Assembly (NCBI GenBank): GCA_038213435.1
Contig: JBBQTI010000057.1
Location: 1 to 23,699, forward strand
From: PALSA-610 sp038213435
Lineage (GTDB): Bacteria; Actinomycetota; Acidimicrobiia; IMCC26256; PALSA-610
Reading direction: 5' to 3'
DNA: 23,699 bases
Positions 7,607 through 14,601 of the stretch are shown here, in pieces. Within the stretch, counting starts at the first letter, position 1, and each line of letters starts with the position of its first letter. The notes beneath the pieces were generated by a model that saw only the letters and a list, made by a program, of their open reading frames with translations, had not been told where the DNA came from and ran no database searches. Made by a program: the position numbers and the translations under genes.

Positions 7607-8791
7607 GTGAGTTGGAACAAGGTCGCCGTCGTCGGAGCCGGGCTCATCAAGATGGGCGAGCTGTTCGAGCAGAGCTATGAGCAGATGGCCGCAGGCGCGT
7701 TCGACGCCGCGGTCGCCAGCGTCGACAAGGGATTCGAACCGCACCAGGTGGATGCCGCGTTCGTCGCCACGCAACGAGGCACGCTGTGGGGCCAGGAGGG
7801 CATCGGCGGCAACACCATCCCGACCGCGATCGGTCTCGCTGGTATCCCGTGCACCCGGATCGAGAACGCGTGCCCCTCCGGTTCCGACGCGTTCCGCGTC
7901 GGTGCGATGGCGGTGGCGAGCGGCGTGCACGACGTCGTGCTCGTGATCGGGGTCGAGAAGATGCGCGACAAGTCGTCGGAGGAGGGGCTGCTCTCGCGCG
8001 CCGCCGCCGGACATCCGATCTTCACGCGCGGCGAGACTGCGCCGGTGCTGTTCGCGCCCTTCGCGACCCGCCACATGCACGAGTTCGGCACCACGCGCGA
8101 GATGCTCGCTTCGGTCGCGGTGAAGAACCACTACAACGGCGCGCGTGATCCGTATGCGCACTTCCAGAACGAGATCACGGTCGACGACGTGCTGAAGTCG
8201 CCGTCCGTTTGTCATCCGCTGCATCTGCTCGATTGCTGCCCGCAGACCGACGGCGCCGCGGCCGTCCTGCTCGTCAATGCGGAGCGAGCCCGTGAGTTCA
8301 CCGACAAGCCGGTGTACGTGGCCGGGTTCGGTGTGGCAACCGATCACCCTTACCTGCACGAGAAGGACAGTTTCACCGAGATCAAGGTCACACGGATGGC
8401 ATCGCAGCGCGCGTACGCCATGGCCGGCGTCGGTCCGACCGACATCGATTGCGCCGAGGTGCACGACTGCTTCACCATCACCGAGATCCTCGACATCGAA
8501 GACCTCGGCTTCTTCGACAAGGGAGACGGCGGGCGGGCGAGCCTCGAGGGCGACACGTCGCTGACCGGACGCATCCCGGTCAACACCAGCGGAGGCCTGC
8601 TCGCGAAGGGGCACCCGATCGGCGCGACCGGCGTCGCGCAGATCACCGAGTGCTGGTGGCAGTTGCGCGACGAGGCCGGCGAACGTCAGGTCGAGACCCG
8701 AAACGGCTACGCCTTGCAGCACAATGCGGGCGGGCGCGGCTCGGGCGTCGCCGTGGTCAACATCCTGACGAACCGAACGGACACTTCATGA
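7607..8791 (+). CDS. Thiolase-family acyl-CoA enzyme, SCP-x/lipid-transfer-protein-like
   Basis: A 394-residue product starting at GTG 7607, with GGAG six nt upstream and 13 nt after the preceding stop. The thiolase nucleophile is C89 (ENACPSGSDAF), with H286 in EVHDCF and H336 in GHPIGATG. The usual second active-site Cys motif (CxGGG) is replaced by QHNAGGRGSG (371-380), as in SCP-x-type thiolases and steroid aldolases such as Ltp2. This branch cleaves or condenses bulky 3-oxo- or 3-hydroxyacyl-CoA chains. Several steroid-pathway members depend on a DUF35 partner, here supplied by the upstream fusion protein. The stop overlaps the next start (ATGA), so translation is probably coupled. The substrate is not determinable. 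Confidence 0.92.
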   Translation: MSWNKVAVVGAGLIKMGELFEQSYEQMAAGAFDAAVASVDKGFEPHQVDAAFVATQRGTLWGQEGIGGNTIPTAIGLAGIPCTRIENACPSGSDAFRVGAMAVASGVHDVVLVIGVEKMRDKSSEEGLLSRAAAGHPIFTRGETAPVLFAPFATRHMHEFGTTREMLASVAVKNHYNGARDPYAHFQNEITVDDVLKSPSVCHPLHLLDCCPQTDGAAAVLLVNAERAREFTDKPVYVAGFGVATDHPYLHEKDSFTEIKVTRMASQRAYAMAGVGPTDIDCAEVHDCFTITEILDIEDLGFFDKGDGGRASLEGDTSLTGRIPVNTSGGLLAKGHPIGATGVAQITECWWQLRDEAGERQVETRNGYALQHNAGGRGSGVAVVNILTNRTDTS

Positions 8792-9597
8792 CCCAGACCG
8801 ACCTCCGCGTCGAGCGCGACGTCGACGGCGTGGGCCGGATCGTGCTCGATCGCCCGGAGGCGAAGAACGCGCTGACGATCGGGATGCGCGACGGGATCAT
8901 CGACGCGATCCGAGAGTTCCGCGTCGACCCGCTCGTGCGCGTGGTGCTCATAACCGGAGAGGGCGACGCGTTCTGCGCGGGCATGGATCTCTCCGCCTCG
9001 ACGGTCTCGCAAGCCGCCGAACCCGGATTCAACCCGCGAACGACGTCGGAGGCCCTGCGCGCCGGCGTGCAGACCTTCATCCGCGAGCTGTGGGAGCTCG
9101 ACAAGCCGACCATCGCGGCAGTGAATGGAGCGGCCGTCGGACCCGGCGCACATCTCGCGCTCGCATGCGATTTCGTGTTCGTGCATCCCAGGTCGCGCTT
9201 CATCTGGTCGTTCGCGAAATGGGGACTCGTTGCCGACGCCGGTGGCGCGTACCTCCTTCCCCGCCTCGTCGGCCTGGCCCGCGCCAAGGCGATGTTGCTG
9301 CTCGGCGAGGGCGCCACCGGCGCGGAGGCCGTCGACCTCGGGCTCGCATACCGGTGCGTCGACGATCCCGACGCGTTGCTCGCCGAGGCAGTAGCGGTCG
9401 CGCACGAGCTCGCCGCGGGCCCGACCCGTTCCCTCGGACTCTCGAAGCGATTGCTCAACAGGTCGTTCGAATCCGATCTGTCGAGCTCACTCGAGCTCGA
9501 GGCGCATTTCCAAGCCCTCGCCACGTCGTCGCCCGACCTCGTCGAGGGCATGGCCGCGTTCCGCGACAAGCGCGACGCGAAGTTCACCGGCGAGTGA
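8788..9597 (+). CDS. Enoyl-CoA hydratase/isomerase (crotonase) family protein
   Basis: A 269-residue crotonase. The oxyanion-hole motifs are GDAFCAGMDLS (59-69) and AAVNGAAVGPGAHLALACD (110-128). The first hydratase Glu (usual GGGxEL) is replaced in GPGAHL (118-123), and the second has no obvious counterpart. However, D150 in GLVADAGGAYLLPRLVG (146-162) sits where the PaaG-type isomerase Asp is found. An enoyl-CoA isomerase or another crotonase reaction is therefore more likely than a classical hydratase. It overlaps the thiolase stop by four bases (ATGA), and its own stop overlaps the Nudix start, so it is internal to a coupled operon. Confidence 0.92.
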   Translation: MTQTDLRVERDVDGVGRIVLDRPEAKNALTIGMRDGIIDAIREFRVDPLVRVVLITGEGDAFCAGMDLSASTVSQAAEPGFNPRTTSEALRAGVQTFIRELWELDKPTIAAVNGAAVGPGAHLALACDFVFVHPRSRFIWSFAKWGLVADAGGAYLLPRLVGLARAKAMLLLGEGATGAEAVDLGLAYRCVDDPDALLAEAVAVAHELAAGPTRSLGLSKRLLNRSFESDLSSSLELEAHFQALATSSPDLVEGMAAFRDKRDAKFTGE

Positions 9598-10034
9598 GCG
9601 AACTCGGCCGCATCCAGCGAGTCGCCGCGTACAACCTCTGCCTCGACTCCGACGATCGTCTGCTCCTGGTCCGGCTCTCGGAGAGAACCGAGGCGCCGGG
9701 ATCGTGGACGTTGCCCGGTGGCGGCCTGGAGTTCGGCGAGCATCCCGAGGCCGCGGCGCTGCGAGAGCTCCGCGAGGAGACGGGACTGCTCGGGCAGACC
9801 GCAGAGCTCCTCGCCGTCGACTCCGTGCACCGCGCCGCACGCAACGGTGCAGACGAGTTCGACTACCACGCAATCCGCATCATCTACCGGACCACGATCG
9901 TCGGCGGCGAGCTCGCGCACGAGGCCGACGGATCGACTGACCAAGCGGCGTGGTGCACACGCGAGGAGCTGGCGACGATGCCGCTCGTCTCGACGAGCGA
10001 GCTCGGCGTGCAGCTGGCCTACGCGCGCTCCTAA
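9594..10034 (+). CDS. Nudix hydrolase
   Basis: A 146-residue protein with a complete Nudix box: G43, five residues, E49, seven residues, R57-E58-L59, E61-E62, G64. This Mg2+-dependent motif hydrolyses nucleoside-diphosphate-linked compounds. The GTG start at 9594 overlaps the crotonase stop (GTGA), which implies translational coupling. The N-terminus (RVAAYNLCLDSDDRLLLVRLSE) enters the fold directly, supporting this start. I do not see the extra signature of CoA-pyrophosphatase Nudix enzymes, so a role in CoA turnover is possible but unsupported; a nucleotide or ADP-sugar substrate is as likely. Confidence 0.92.
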   Translation: MSELGRIQRVAAYNLCLDSDDRLLLVRLSERTEAPGSWTLPGGGLEFGEHPEAAALRELREETGLLGQTAELLAVDSVHRAARNGADEFDYHAIRIIYRTTIVGGELAHEADGSTDQAAWCTREELATMPLVSTSELGVQLAYARS

Positions 10035-10035
10035 C

Positions 10036-10051
10036 CTGACCCGCTCGTCAA
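10036..10051. promoter_or_regulatory. Degenerate copy of the CTGACG-N4-CGTCAG operator
   Basis: CTGACC-CGCT-CGTCAA matches 10 of the 12 arm positions of the exact palindromes at 12354-12369 and 16287-16302. It lies 43 nt upstream of the dehydrogenase start, in the short gap after the Nudix gene. On its own it would not be noticed; its position is what supports it. Confidence 0.35.
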
Positions 10052-10094
10052 CAAATGGTTCATCACCCGATCACGCACGAATGAGGAGTTCGCA

Positions 10095-11015
10095 GTGGGT
10101 CTGTTCGACGGCAAGGTCGCGATCGTCACCGGTGCCGGGCGCGGCATCGGCCGCAGCCACGCGTTGCTCCTCGCGTCCGAGGGCGCGGCCGTCGTCGTGA
10201 ACGACCTCGGCGGATCGAGTGGCGGAGAGGGTGCCGATGCCACGCCGGCCCAGCAGGTGGTCGACGAGATCGAAGCATTGGGCGGCCGGGCGATCACCAA
10301 CTACGACAGCGTGTCGTCGTGGACCGGCGCGGAAGCGATGGTGCAACAAGCCGTCGACGGGTTCGGCGGACTCGACGTGCTCGTGAACAACGCCGGGATC
10401 CTGCGCGACAAGATGAGCTTCAACATGGATGAGGCCGAGTGGGATCAGGTCATCGACGTCCATCTGAAGGGTCACTTCGCCACCTCGCGCTTCGCGGCCA
10501 GCTACTGGCGCGCCCGCTCGAAGGAAACGGGTGAGCCGGTGAACGCAAAAATCGTGAACACGGCGTCGGAGTCGGGACTGTACGGCAACGCCGGCCAGGC
10601 CAACTATGCGGCCGCGAAGGCTGGTATCGCGTCGATGACAATCGTGATGGCGCGCGAGCTCGAGCGCACCGGAGTGCGGGTGAACGCCATCTGCCCGGTG
10701 GCGCGCACCCGCCTCACCGAGAGCGTCGCCGGCGATTTCATGAATGCCAAGGAGGGCGAGTTCGACCGGTTCGCGCCGGAGAATGTCTCGGCGGTCGTGT
10801 GTTGGCTCGCGTCCGACCTGGCGGTGGGCGTCACCGGGCAGGTCGTCAAGGTCATGGGCGGTCACGTGCAGCTGTTACGGGGTTGGCGGCCGATCACCGA
10901 GGCGACCGATGACAAGCCGTGGACGATCACGTCGATCGACGTGGCCGCGTCCGCGCTGTTCGCCAAGTCCGCCAAGGGAACACCCCCGTTCATGCCCAAC
11001 GTCGGAGAGATCTGA
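10095..11015 (+). CDS. Short-chain dehydrogenase, 3-hydroxyacyl-CoA dehydrogenase (MFE-2/HSD17B4-like)
   Basis: A 306-residue SDR. The NAD(P)-binding motif TGAGRGIG is at residues 12-19, the NNAG motif at 98-101, and the catalytic set is S158, Y171 and K175 within NTASESGLYGNAGQANYAAAK. The SGLYGNxGQANY wording and the ~300-residue length are typical of the dehydrogenase domain of peroxisomal-type multifunctional enzyme 2 and its bacterial relatives, which oxidise 3-hydroxyacyl-CoA in beta-oxidation of long, branched or sterol side chains. The tail beyond about 250 (WRPITEATDDKPWTI...) also matches that group. The start is GTG at 10095 with GAGGAG six nt upstream. It is followed by the P450 after 29 nt. 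Confidence 0.92.
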   Translation: MGLFDGKVAIVTGAGRGIGRSHALLLASEGAAVVVNDLGGSSGGEGADATPAQQVVDEIEALGGRAITNYDSVSSWTGAEAMVQQAVDGFGGLDVLVNNAGILRDKMSFNMDEAEWDQVIDVHLKGHFATSRFAASYWRARSKETGEPVNAKIVNTASESGLYGNAGQANYAAAKAGIASMTIVMARELERTGVRVNAICPVARTRLTESVAGDFMNAKEGEFDRFAPENVSAVVCWLASDLAVGVTGQVVKVMGGHVQLLRGWRPITEATDDKPWTITSIDVAASALFAKSAKGTPPFMPNVGEI

Positions 11016-11044
11016 GCCCCGCGCAGCCTCTAGGCTCGGCGCGG

Positions 11045-12328
11045 ATGAGCATCGACCTGCCCAGAACCGACCTGCCGCTCGACGACATCCGCCTCGGCGA
11101 TATCGAGCAGTGGATGCGCCCCGACCGCGAAGGCATATTCGCCAAGCTGCGCGCCGAACGCCCGGTGTCGTTCCACGAGGAGCCCGTCCCCCCGCCCGAC
11201 CTGGGTTTCGACTTCCCGCAGGGTCCCGGGTTCTGGGCGCTCACCCGCTACGCCGACGTCATGCAGGTGTCGCGCGACCCCGACACCTTTCATTCCGCAC
11301 CCACGTCGACGGTCGGCGACATGCCCGCCGAGATCGCGGAATGGCTCGGCTCCATGATCAACATGGACGCCCCGAAGCACACCAAGCTGCGCTTGATCGT
11401 GAACCGGGGCTTCACGCCGAGACAGGTCGCCAAGATCGACGAGTCGGTACGTCAGCAAGCAACAGAGATCGTCGACCGCGTCGCCCCACTGGGCGAGTGC
11501 GACTTCGTGAGTGAGATCGCGGCCGCACTTCCCCTGCAGATCATCTGCGACATGATGGGCATCCCCCGCGAAGACATCAAGCAGATCTTCGATCTCACGA
11601 ACACGATCCTCGGCGTCGGCGACCCAGAGTACGTGCAGACGATGGAACAGCTCATGGGCGCCGGCATGGGGTTGTTCCAGTACGGCCTCGCGCTCGCGCA
11701 GGATCGGCTCGACAACCCGCGCGACGACATCACGACCCAGCTGATGCACGCCGAGGTCGAAGACGAGAACGGCAAGCACCGCCTGACCACCGGCGAGCTC
11801 GGCTCGTTCTTCTTGTTGCTCGTCGCCGCCGGCAACGAAACGACGCGCAACGCGATCAGCCATGGAATGCGCGCGCTGACCGAGCATCCCGACCAGCGCA
11901 AGGTGTGGACCACGGACTTCGAGGCGGTGTCTCCTACCGCGGTCGAGGAGATCGTCCGCTGGGCCACACCGGTCATCAACTTCCGCCGCACCGCGACGCG
12001 CGACGTCGTCGTCGGCGGTCAGGAAGTCAAGACGGGCCAGAAGCTCGTGATGTTCTACAACTCCGCCAACCGCGACGAGCGCGCGTTCGACGATCCCTTC
12101 CGCTTCGACGTGCTGCGCACGCCGAACGAGCACTTCGGCTTCGGTGCCGGCGGCCCGCACTTCTGCCTCGGCGCGAACCTCGCCCGCCGCGAGATCCGCG
12201 TGATGTTCGAGGAGGTGCTCCGCCGACTGCCCGACATCGAGATCACCGGCGAGCCCGACATGTTGCAGAGCAACTTCATCCACGGCATCAAGCGCATGCC
12301 CTGCACCTGGCACACGGTGAACGACTGA
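11045..12328 (+). CDS. Cytochrome P450, CYP125/124/142-like
   Basis: A 427-residue soluble P450. The I-helix oxygen-activation motif is AGNETT (262-267), the K-helix ExxR is E302-R305, and the heme ligand is C374 in FGFGAGGPHFCLG (364-376). The GFWALTRYADV (62-72) and SMINMDAPKHTKLR (103-116) stretches resemble the actinobacterial CYP125/124/142 group, whose known members hydroxylate terminal methyl groups of cholesterol side chains or methyl-branched lipids. No ferredoxin or reductase gene is nearby. The ATG at 11045 has no Shine-Dalgarno sequence, but TAGGCT at 11031-11036 is a possible -10 that would give a nearly leaderless transcript in addition to read-through from the SDR. Confidence 0.93.
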   Translation: MSIDLPRTDLPLDDIRLGDIEQWMRPDREGIFAKLRAERPVSFHEEPVPPPDLGFDFPQGPGFWALTRYADVMQVSRDPDTFHSAPTSTVGDMPAEIAEWLGSMINMDAPKHTKLRLIVNRGFTPRQVAKIDESVRQQATEIVDRVAPLGECDFVSEIAAALPLQIICDMMGIPREDIKQIFDLTNTILGVGDPEYVQTMEQLMGAGMGLFQYGLALAQDRLDNPRDDITTQLMHAEVEDENGKHRLTTGELGSFFLLLVAAGNETTRNAISHGMRALTEHPDQRKVWTTDFEAVSPTAVEEIVRWATPVINFRRTATRDVVVGGQEVKTGQKLVMFYNSANRDERAFDDPFRFDVLRTPNEHFGFGAGGPHFCLGANLARREIRVMFEEVLRRLPDIEITGEPDMLQSNFIHGIKRMPCTWHTVND

Positions 12329-12336
12329 CGCGCTAC

Positions 12337-12370
12337 GTTTCCTGACGCGTTTCCTGACGCCGGCGTCAGG
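12337..12370. promoter_or_regulatory. Operator cluster: tandem half-sites plus a perfect 18-bp palindrome
   Basis: GTTTCCTGACGC occurs twice in tandem (12337-12348 and 12349-12360). The second copy runs into the perfect palindrome CCTGACGCCGGCGTCAGG (12353-12370), whose core CTGACG-N4-CGTCAG is at 12354-12369. A further CTGACGC is at 12325-12331, across the P450 stop. The core lies 48 nt upstream of the acyl-CoA dehydrogenase start. The symmetry fits a dimeric repressor of TetR type, with extra half-sites possibly extending binding. A -10-like TACGTT is at 12334-12339. Confidence 0.6.
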
Positions 12371-12417
12371 TTCACGCCGAGGGTTCAGGGCGTCGGTTCG
12401 TTGAGTGGAGGAGTGAA

Positions 12418-13593
12418 GTGCAGCTCGCGTGGAGCCCCGAGGACGAGGCGTTTCGCACCGACCTGATCGCCTTCCTCGACGAGCACACGCCGGAACAGAT
12501 GCTCGTCGGCTTCGATTTCCAAGACGTCGATGACGAGCGCGAGCTCGTGCCCCAGTGGCTGCGCGACTGGCAGGCGACCCTGTTCGACCACGGTTGGATG
12601 ATCCCCGGCTATCCGCCCGAGCGCGGTGGTCGCAACTGCACGCCCGTGCAGACACTCATCTATCTGGAGACGCTTGCGAGCCGTCGCCTGATACGCAGCG
12701 GCCACTTCCCCGGCTACGCGATCGTCGCTCCGAGCCTGCTCGAGTACGGCAACGAGGAGCAGCAGAAGTTGGTTCCCGCGGCGATCCGAGGCGACACAAT
12801 CTGGTGCATCGGGATGAGCGAGCCGAACGCGGGCTCGGATCTCGCCGGCCTGCAGACGCGCGCCGAGGTGCGCGACGACCACTTCGTCGTGAACGGCCAG
12901 AAGGTCTGGACGAGCTACGCGATGATCGCCCAGAAATGCTTCTGTTACGTCCGCACGGATCCGACCCTGCCGAAGCACAAGGGCATCTCGCTTCTCATCA
13001 TCGACGTCGACTCTCCCGGCATCGATATCCGCCCCCTACGCCACATCAGCGGTACCGCCGGGTTCGCGGAGGTGTTCTTCACCGACGTGATCGTTCCCCG
13101 CGAACACCTCGTCGGAGGGTTGAACGGCGGTTGGGCGATCACCCAGGGTTCGCTCGCGCACGAGCGCGCCGGGCTGTGGGTCGAAGGGGTCGCGCGGTTC
13201 GAGCAGACGATCGAGGGACTCGTCAGGCTCGCACGTGAACAGGACCGGGCCGGCGATCCGATCATCCGCCGGAAGATTGCCTCCGCCTACGAGCTGGCCG
13301 CCTCCTTGCGCGCGCTCGGCTACAAGGGCTTCGCTTCATTCGCCCAAGGGTCGAGCGCACCCGAGCACAGCTACATGAAGATGGCGATGTCGGAGGCGAG
13401 CAAGGCGGCGTTCGAGCTCGGCATGGAGATCTCGGGCGCCTTGGCGCCTGTCACCGACCCCGGGATCGCCGCGTCGACGAACCGGTTCGTACACGGGTTC
13501 TTCATGTCGTTCGCGAATACGATCGCGGGCGGGAGCTCGGAGATCCAGCGCAACATCATCGCTCAGCGGGTGCTGGGCCTCCCGAGGCGTTGA
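12418..13593 (+). CDS. Acyl-CoA dehydrogenase, larger subunit (FadE/ChsE-like)
   Basis: A 391-residue flavoprotein that introduces the alpha,beta double bond into an acyl-CoA. FAD/substrate motifs are WCIGMSEPNAGSDLAG (129-144) and VNGQKVWTSYA (158-168); the C-terminal signature is GGSSEIQRNIIAQRVLG (371-387). The MCAD-type catalytic Glu is replaced (AGGSSEIQ). E249 in AHERAGL occupies the helix-G position used by isovaleryl-CoA dehydrogenase and by steroid ChsE-type enzymes, so this is probably the catalytic subunit of a heteromeric enzyme with the next gene, 13 nt downstream. The GTG start at 12418 has GGAGGAG four nt upstream. A palindromic operator lies 48 nt before the start. Confidence 0.92.
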   Translation: MQLAWSPEDEAFRTDLIAFLDEHTPEQMLVGFDFQDVDDERELVPQWLRDWQATLFDHGWMIPGYPPERGGRNCTPVQTLIYLETLASRRLIRSGHFPGYAIVAPSLLEYGNEEQQKLVPAAIRGDTIWCIGMSEPNAGSDLAGLQTRAEVRDDHFVVNGQKVWTSYAMIAQKCFCYVRTDPTLPKHKGISLLIIDVDSPGIDIRPLRHISGTAGFAEVFFTDVIVPREHLVGGLNGGWAITQGSLAHERAGLWVEGVARFEQTIEGLVRLAREQDRAGDPIIRRKIASAYELAASLRALGYKGFASFAQGSSAPEHSYMKMAMSEASKAAFELGMEISGALAPVTDPGIAASTNRFVHGFFMSFANTIAGGSSEIQRNIIAQRVLGLPRR

Positions 13594-13606
13594 AGGCACC
13601 CGCTCC

Positions 13607-14545
13607 GTGGACTTTTCGCTGACTCCCGATCAGGAACTATTGCGCGACACGAGCCGCAAGCTGCTCGAGCGCGAGTGCCCGCCGGCGCTCGTGCGTGCCC
13701 ACATAGACGACCCATCTGCATACGAGCCGTTGTGGCGACACTTGGCGGAGTACACCGCGCTCGGTGCCGGACCCGCGGCCGATCTCTGCCTGTTCCTCGA
13801 GGAGACCGGATACGCGGCCGCGCCCGGCCCGTTCCTCGCGACGACGGGGTACGCGGCGCTGACCGGCGACGACACCGCCGCGACCGGCACGGTCGCGCTC
13901 GTCGGCGATTCGACGCATCCCTTCGTGCTCGAGGCCGACCGCGTCGAACGCATCGCCGTCGTATCCCCCGGACCGCGGCTCGCGGTAGTGGACGTTGCCG
14001 CCGTCATGCCGGCCCGATTCGTCGCGACCGTCGACTTCTCGCGGCGCCTGTTCGCGCTCGACCTCCCGCCGTGCACCTCGCGCCCGCTTGCTCCCGACGT
14101 GTACGCCGGCTGGCGCGAGCGCGCCTACGCGTCCATGGCGGCCGAGATGGTCGGAACCACGCGTCGCATCTTCGACATGACGCTCTCGTACGCGAAGGAG
14201 CGCAAGCAGTTCGACGTGCCGATCGGTTCGTTCCAGGCGATCCAGCACAAGCTCGCCGACATGTCGCTCGCGCTCGAGCGCGCGACCGCGGCCGTGCACT
14301 ATGCCGCGATGACGATCGACGGAGACGACCCCGAGCGCGCCCGTGCCTGCCACGTAGCCAAGGCTGCAGCCGGCGAAGCTGCGCGCCGGATCCTGAAGGA
14401 CGGCATCCAGATACACGGCGGCATCGGCTACACGTGGGAACACGATCTGCATCTCTACCTGCGGCGCGCCACCGCCGACGAGTACCTGTTCGGTACCACC
14501 GGCTGGCACCTCGACCGCCTCGCCGACCTCCTCATCGGCCCGTAG
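13607..14545 (+). CDS. Acyl-CoA dehydrogenase, short partner subunit
   Basis: A 312-residue acyl-CoA dehydrogenase relative, about 70 residues shorter than typical homotetrameric enzymes. It keeps the N-terminal helical domain (FSLTPDQELLRDTSRKLL), a reduced middle beta domain, and the C-terminal helices with KERKQFDVPIGSFQAIQ (198-213) and QIHGGIGYTWEHDLHLYLRR (268-287). Short subunits paired with a full-size neighbour are the hallmark of alpha2beta2 acyl-CoA dehydrogenases of actinobacterial steroid catabolism (the ChsE1-ChsE2 type). It starts at GTG 13607, 13 nt after the partner gene, with no strong ribosome-binding site, consistent with coupled expression in a complex. Confidence 0.9.
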   Translation: MDFSLTPDQELLRDTSRKLLERECPPALVRAHIDDPSAYEPLWRHLAEYTALGAGPAADLCLFLEETGYAAAPGPFLATTGYAALTGDDTAATGTVALVGDSTHPFVLEADRVERIAVVSPGPRLAVVDVAAVMPARFVATVDFSRRLFALDLPPCTSRPLAPDVYAGWRERAYASMAAEMVGTTRRIFDMTLSYAKERKQFDVPIGSFQAIQHKLADMSLALERATAAVHYAAMTIDGDDPERARACHVAKAAAGEAARRILKDGIQIHGGIGYTWEHDLHLYLRRATADEYLFGTTGWHLDRLADLLIGP

Positions 14546-14589
14546 GTCCCGCGCGCAGAAGCCCGCTGTCGCATTGTCAGGGTTTGGCA

Positions 14590-14595
14590 TACGCT
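14590..14595 (+). promoter_or_regulatory. Candidate -10 element of a leaderless promoter
   Basis: TACGCT lies six nt before the ATG at 14602, which would place the transcript start on or next to the start codon. This is common in actinobacteria and would explain the missing Shine-Dalgarno. The -35 match (CTGTCG, 14566-14571) is weak. Confidence 0.35.
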
Positions 14596-14601
14596 GCGAC
14601 C

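Noticed and set aside
9460..9480. GTTCGAATCC string as a tRNA T-loop
   Set aside because: It lies inside the crotonase coding region and no cloverleaf partners are seen around it.
11030..12655. 541-codon minus-strand frame opposite the P450
   Set aside because: Antisense shadow; composition is biased to Arg, His and Asp and no family motif is seen, whereas the P450 frame has all heme-binding signatures.
13675..14601. Upstream extension of the lipoprotein frame into the acyl-CoA dehydrogenase gene
   Set aside because: The extension is an Arg-rich out-of-frame reading; the real start is the ATG at 14602, where a signal peptide begins.
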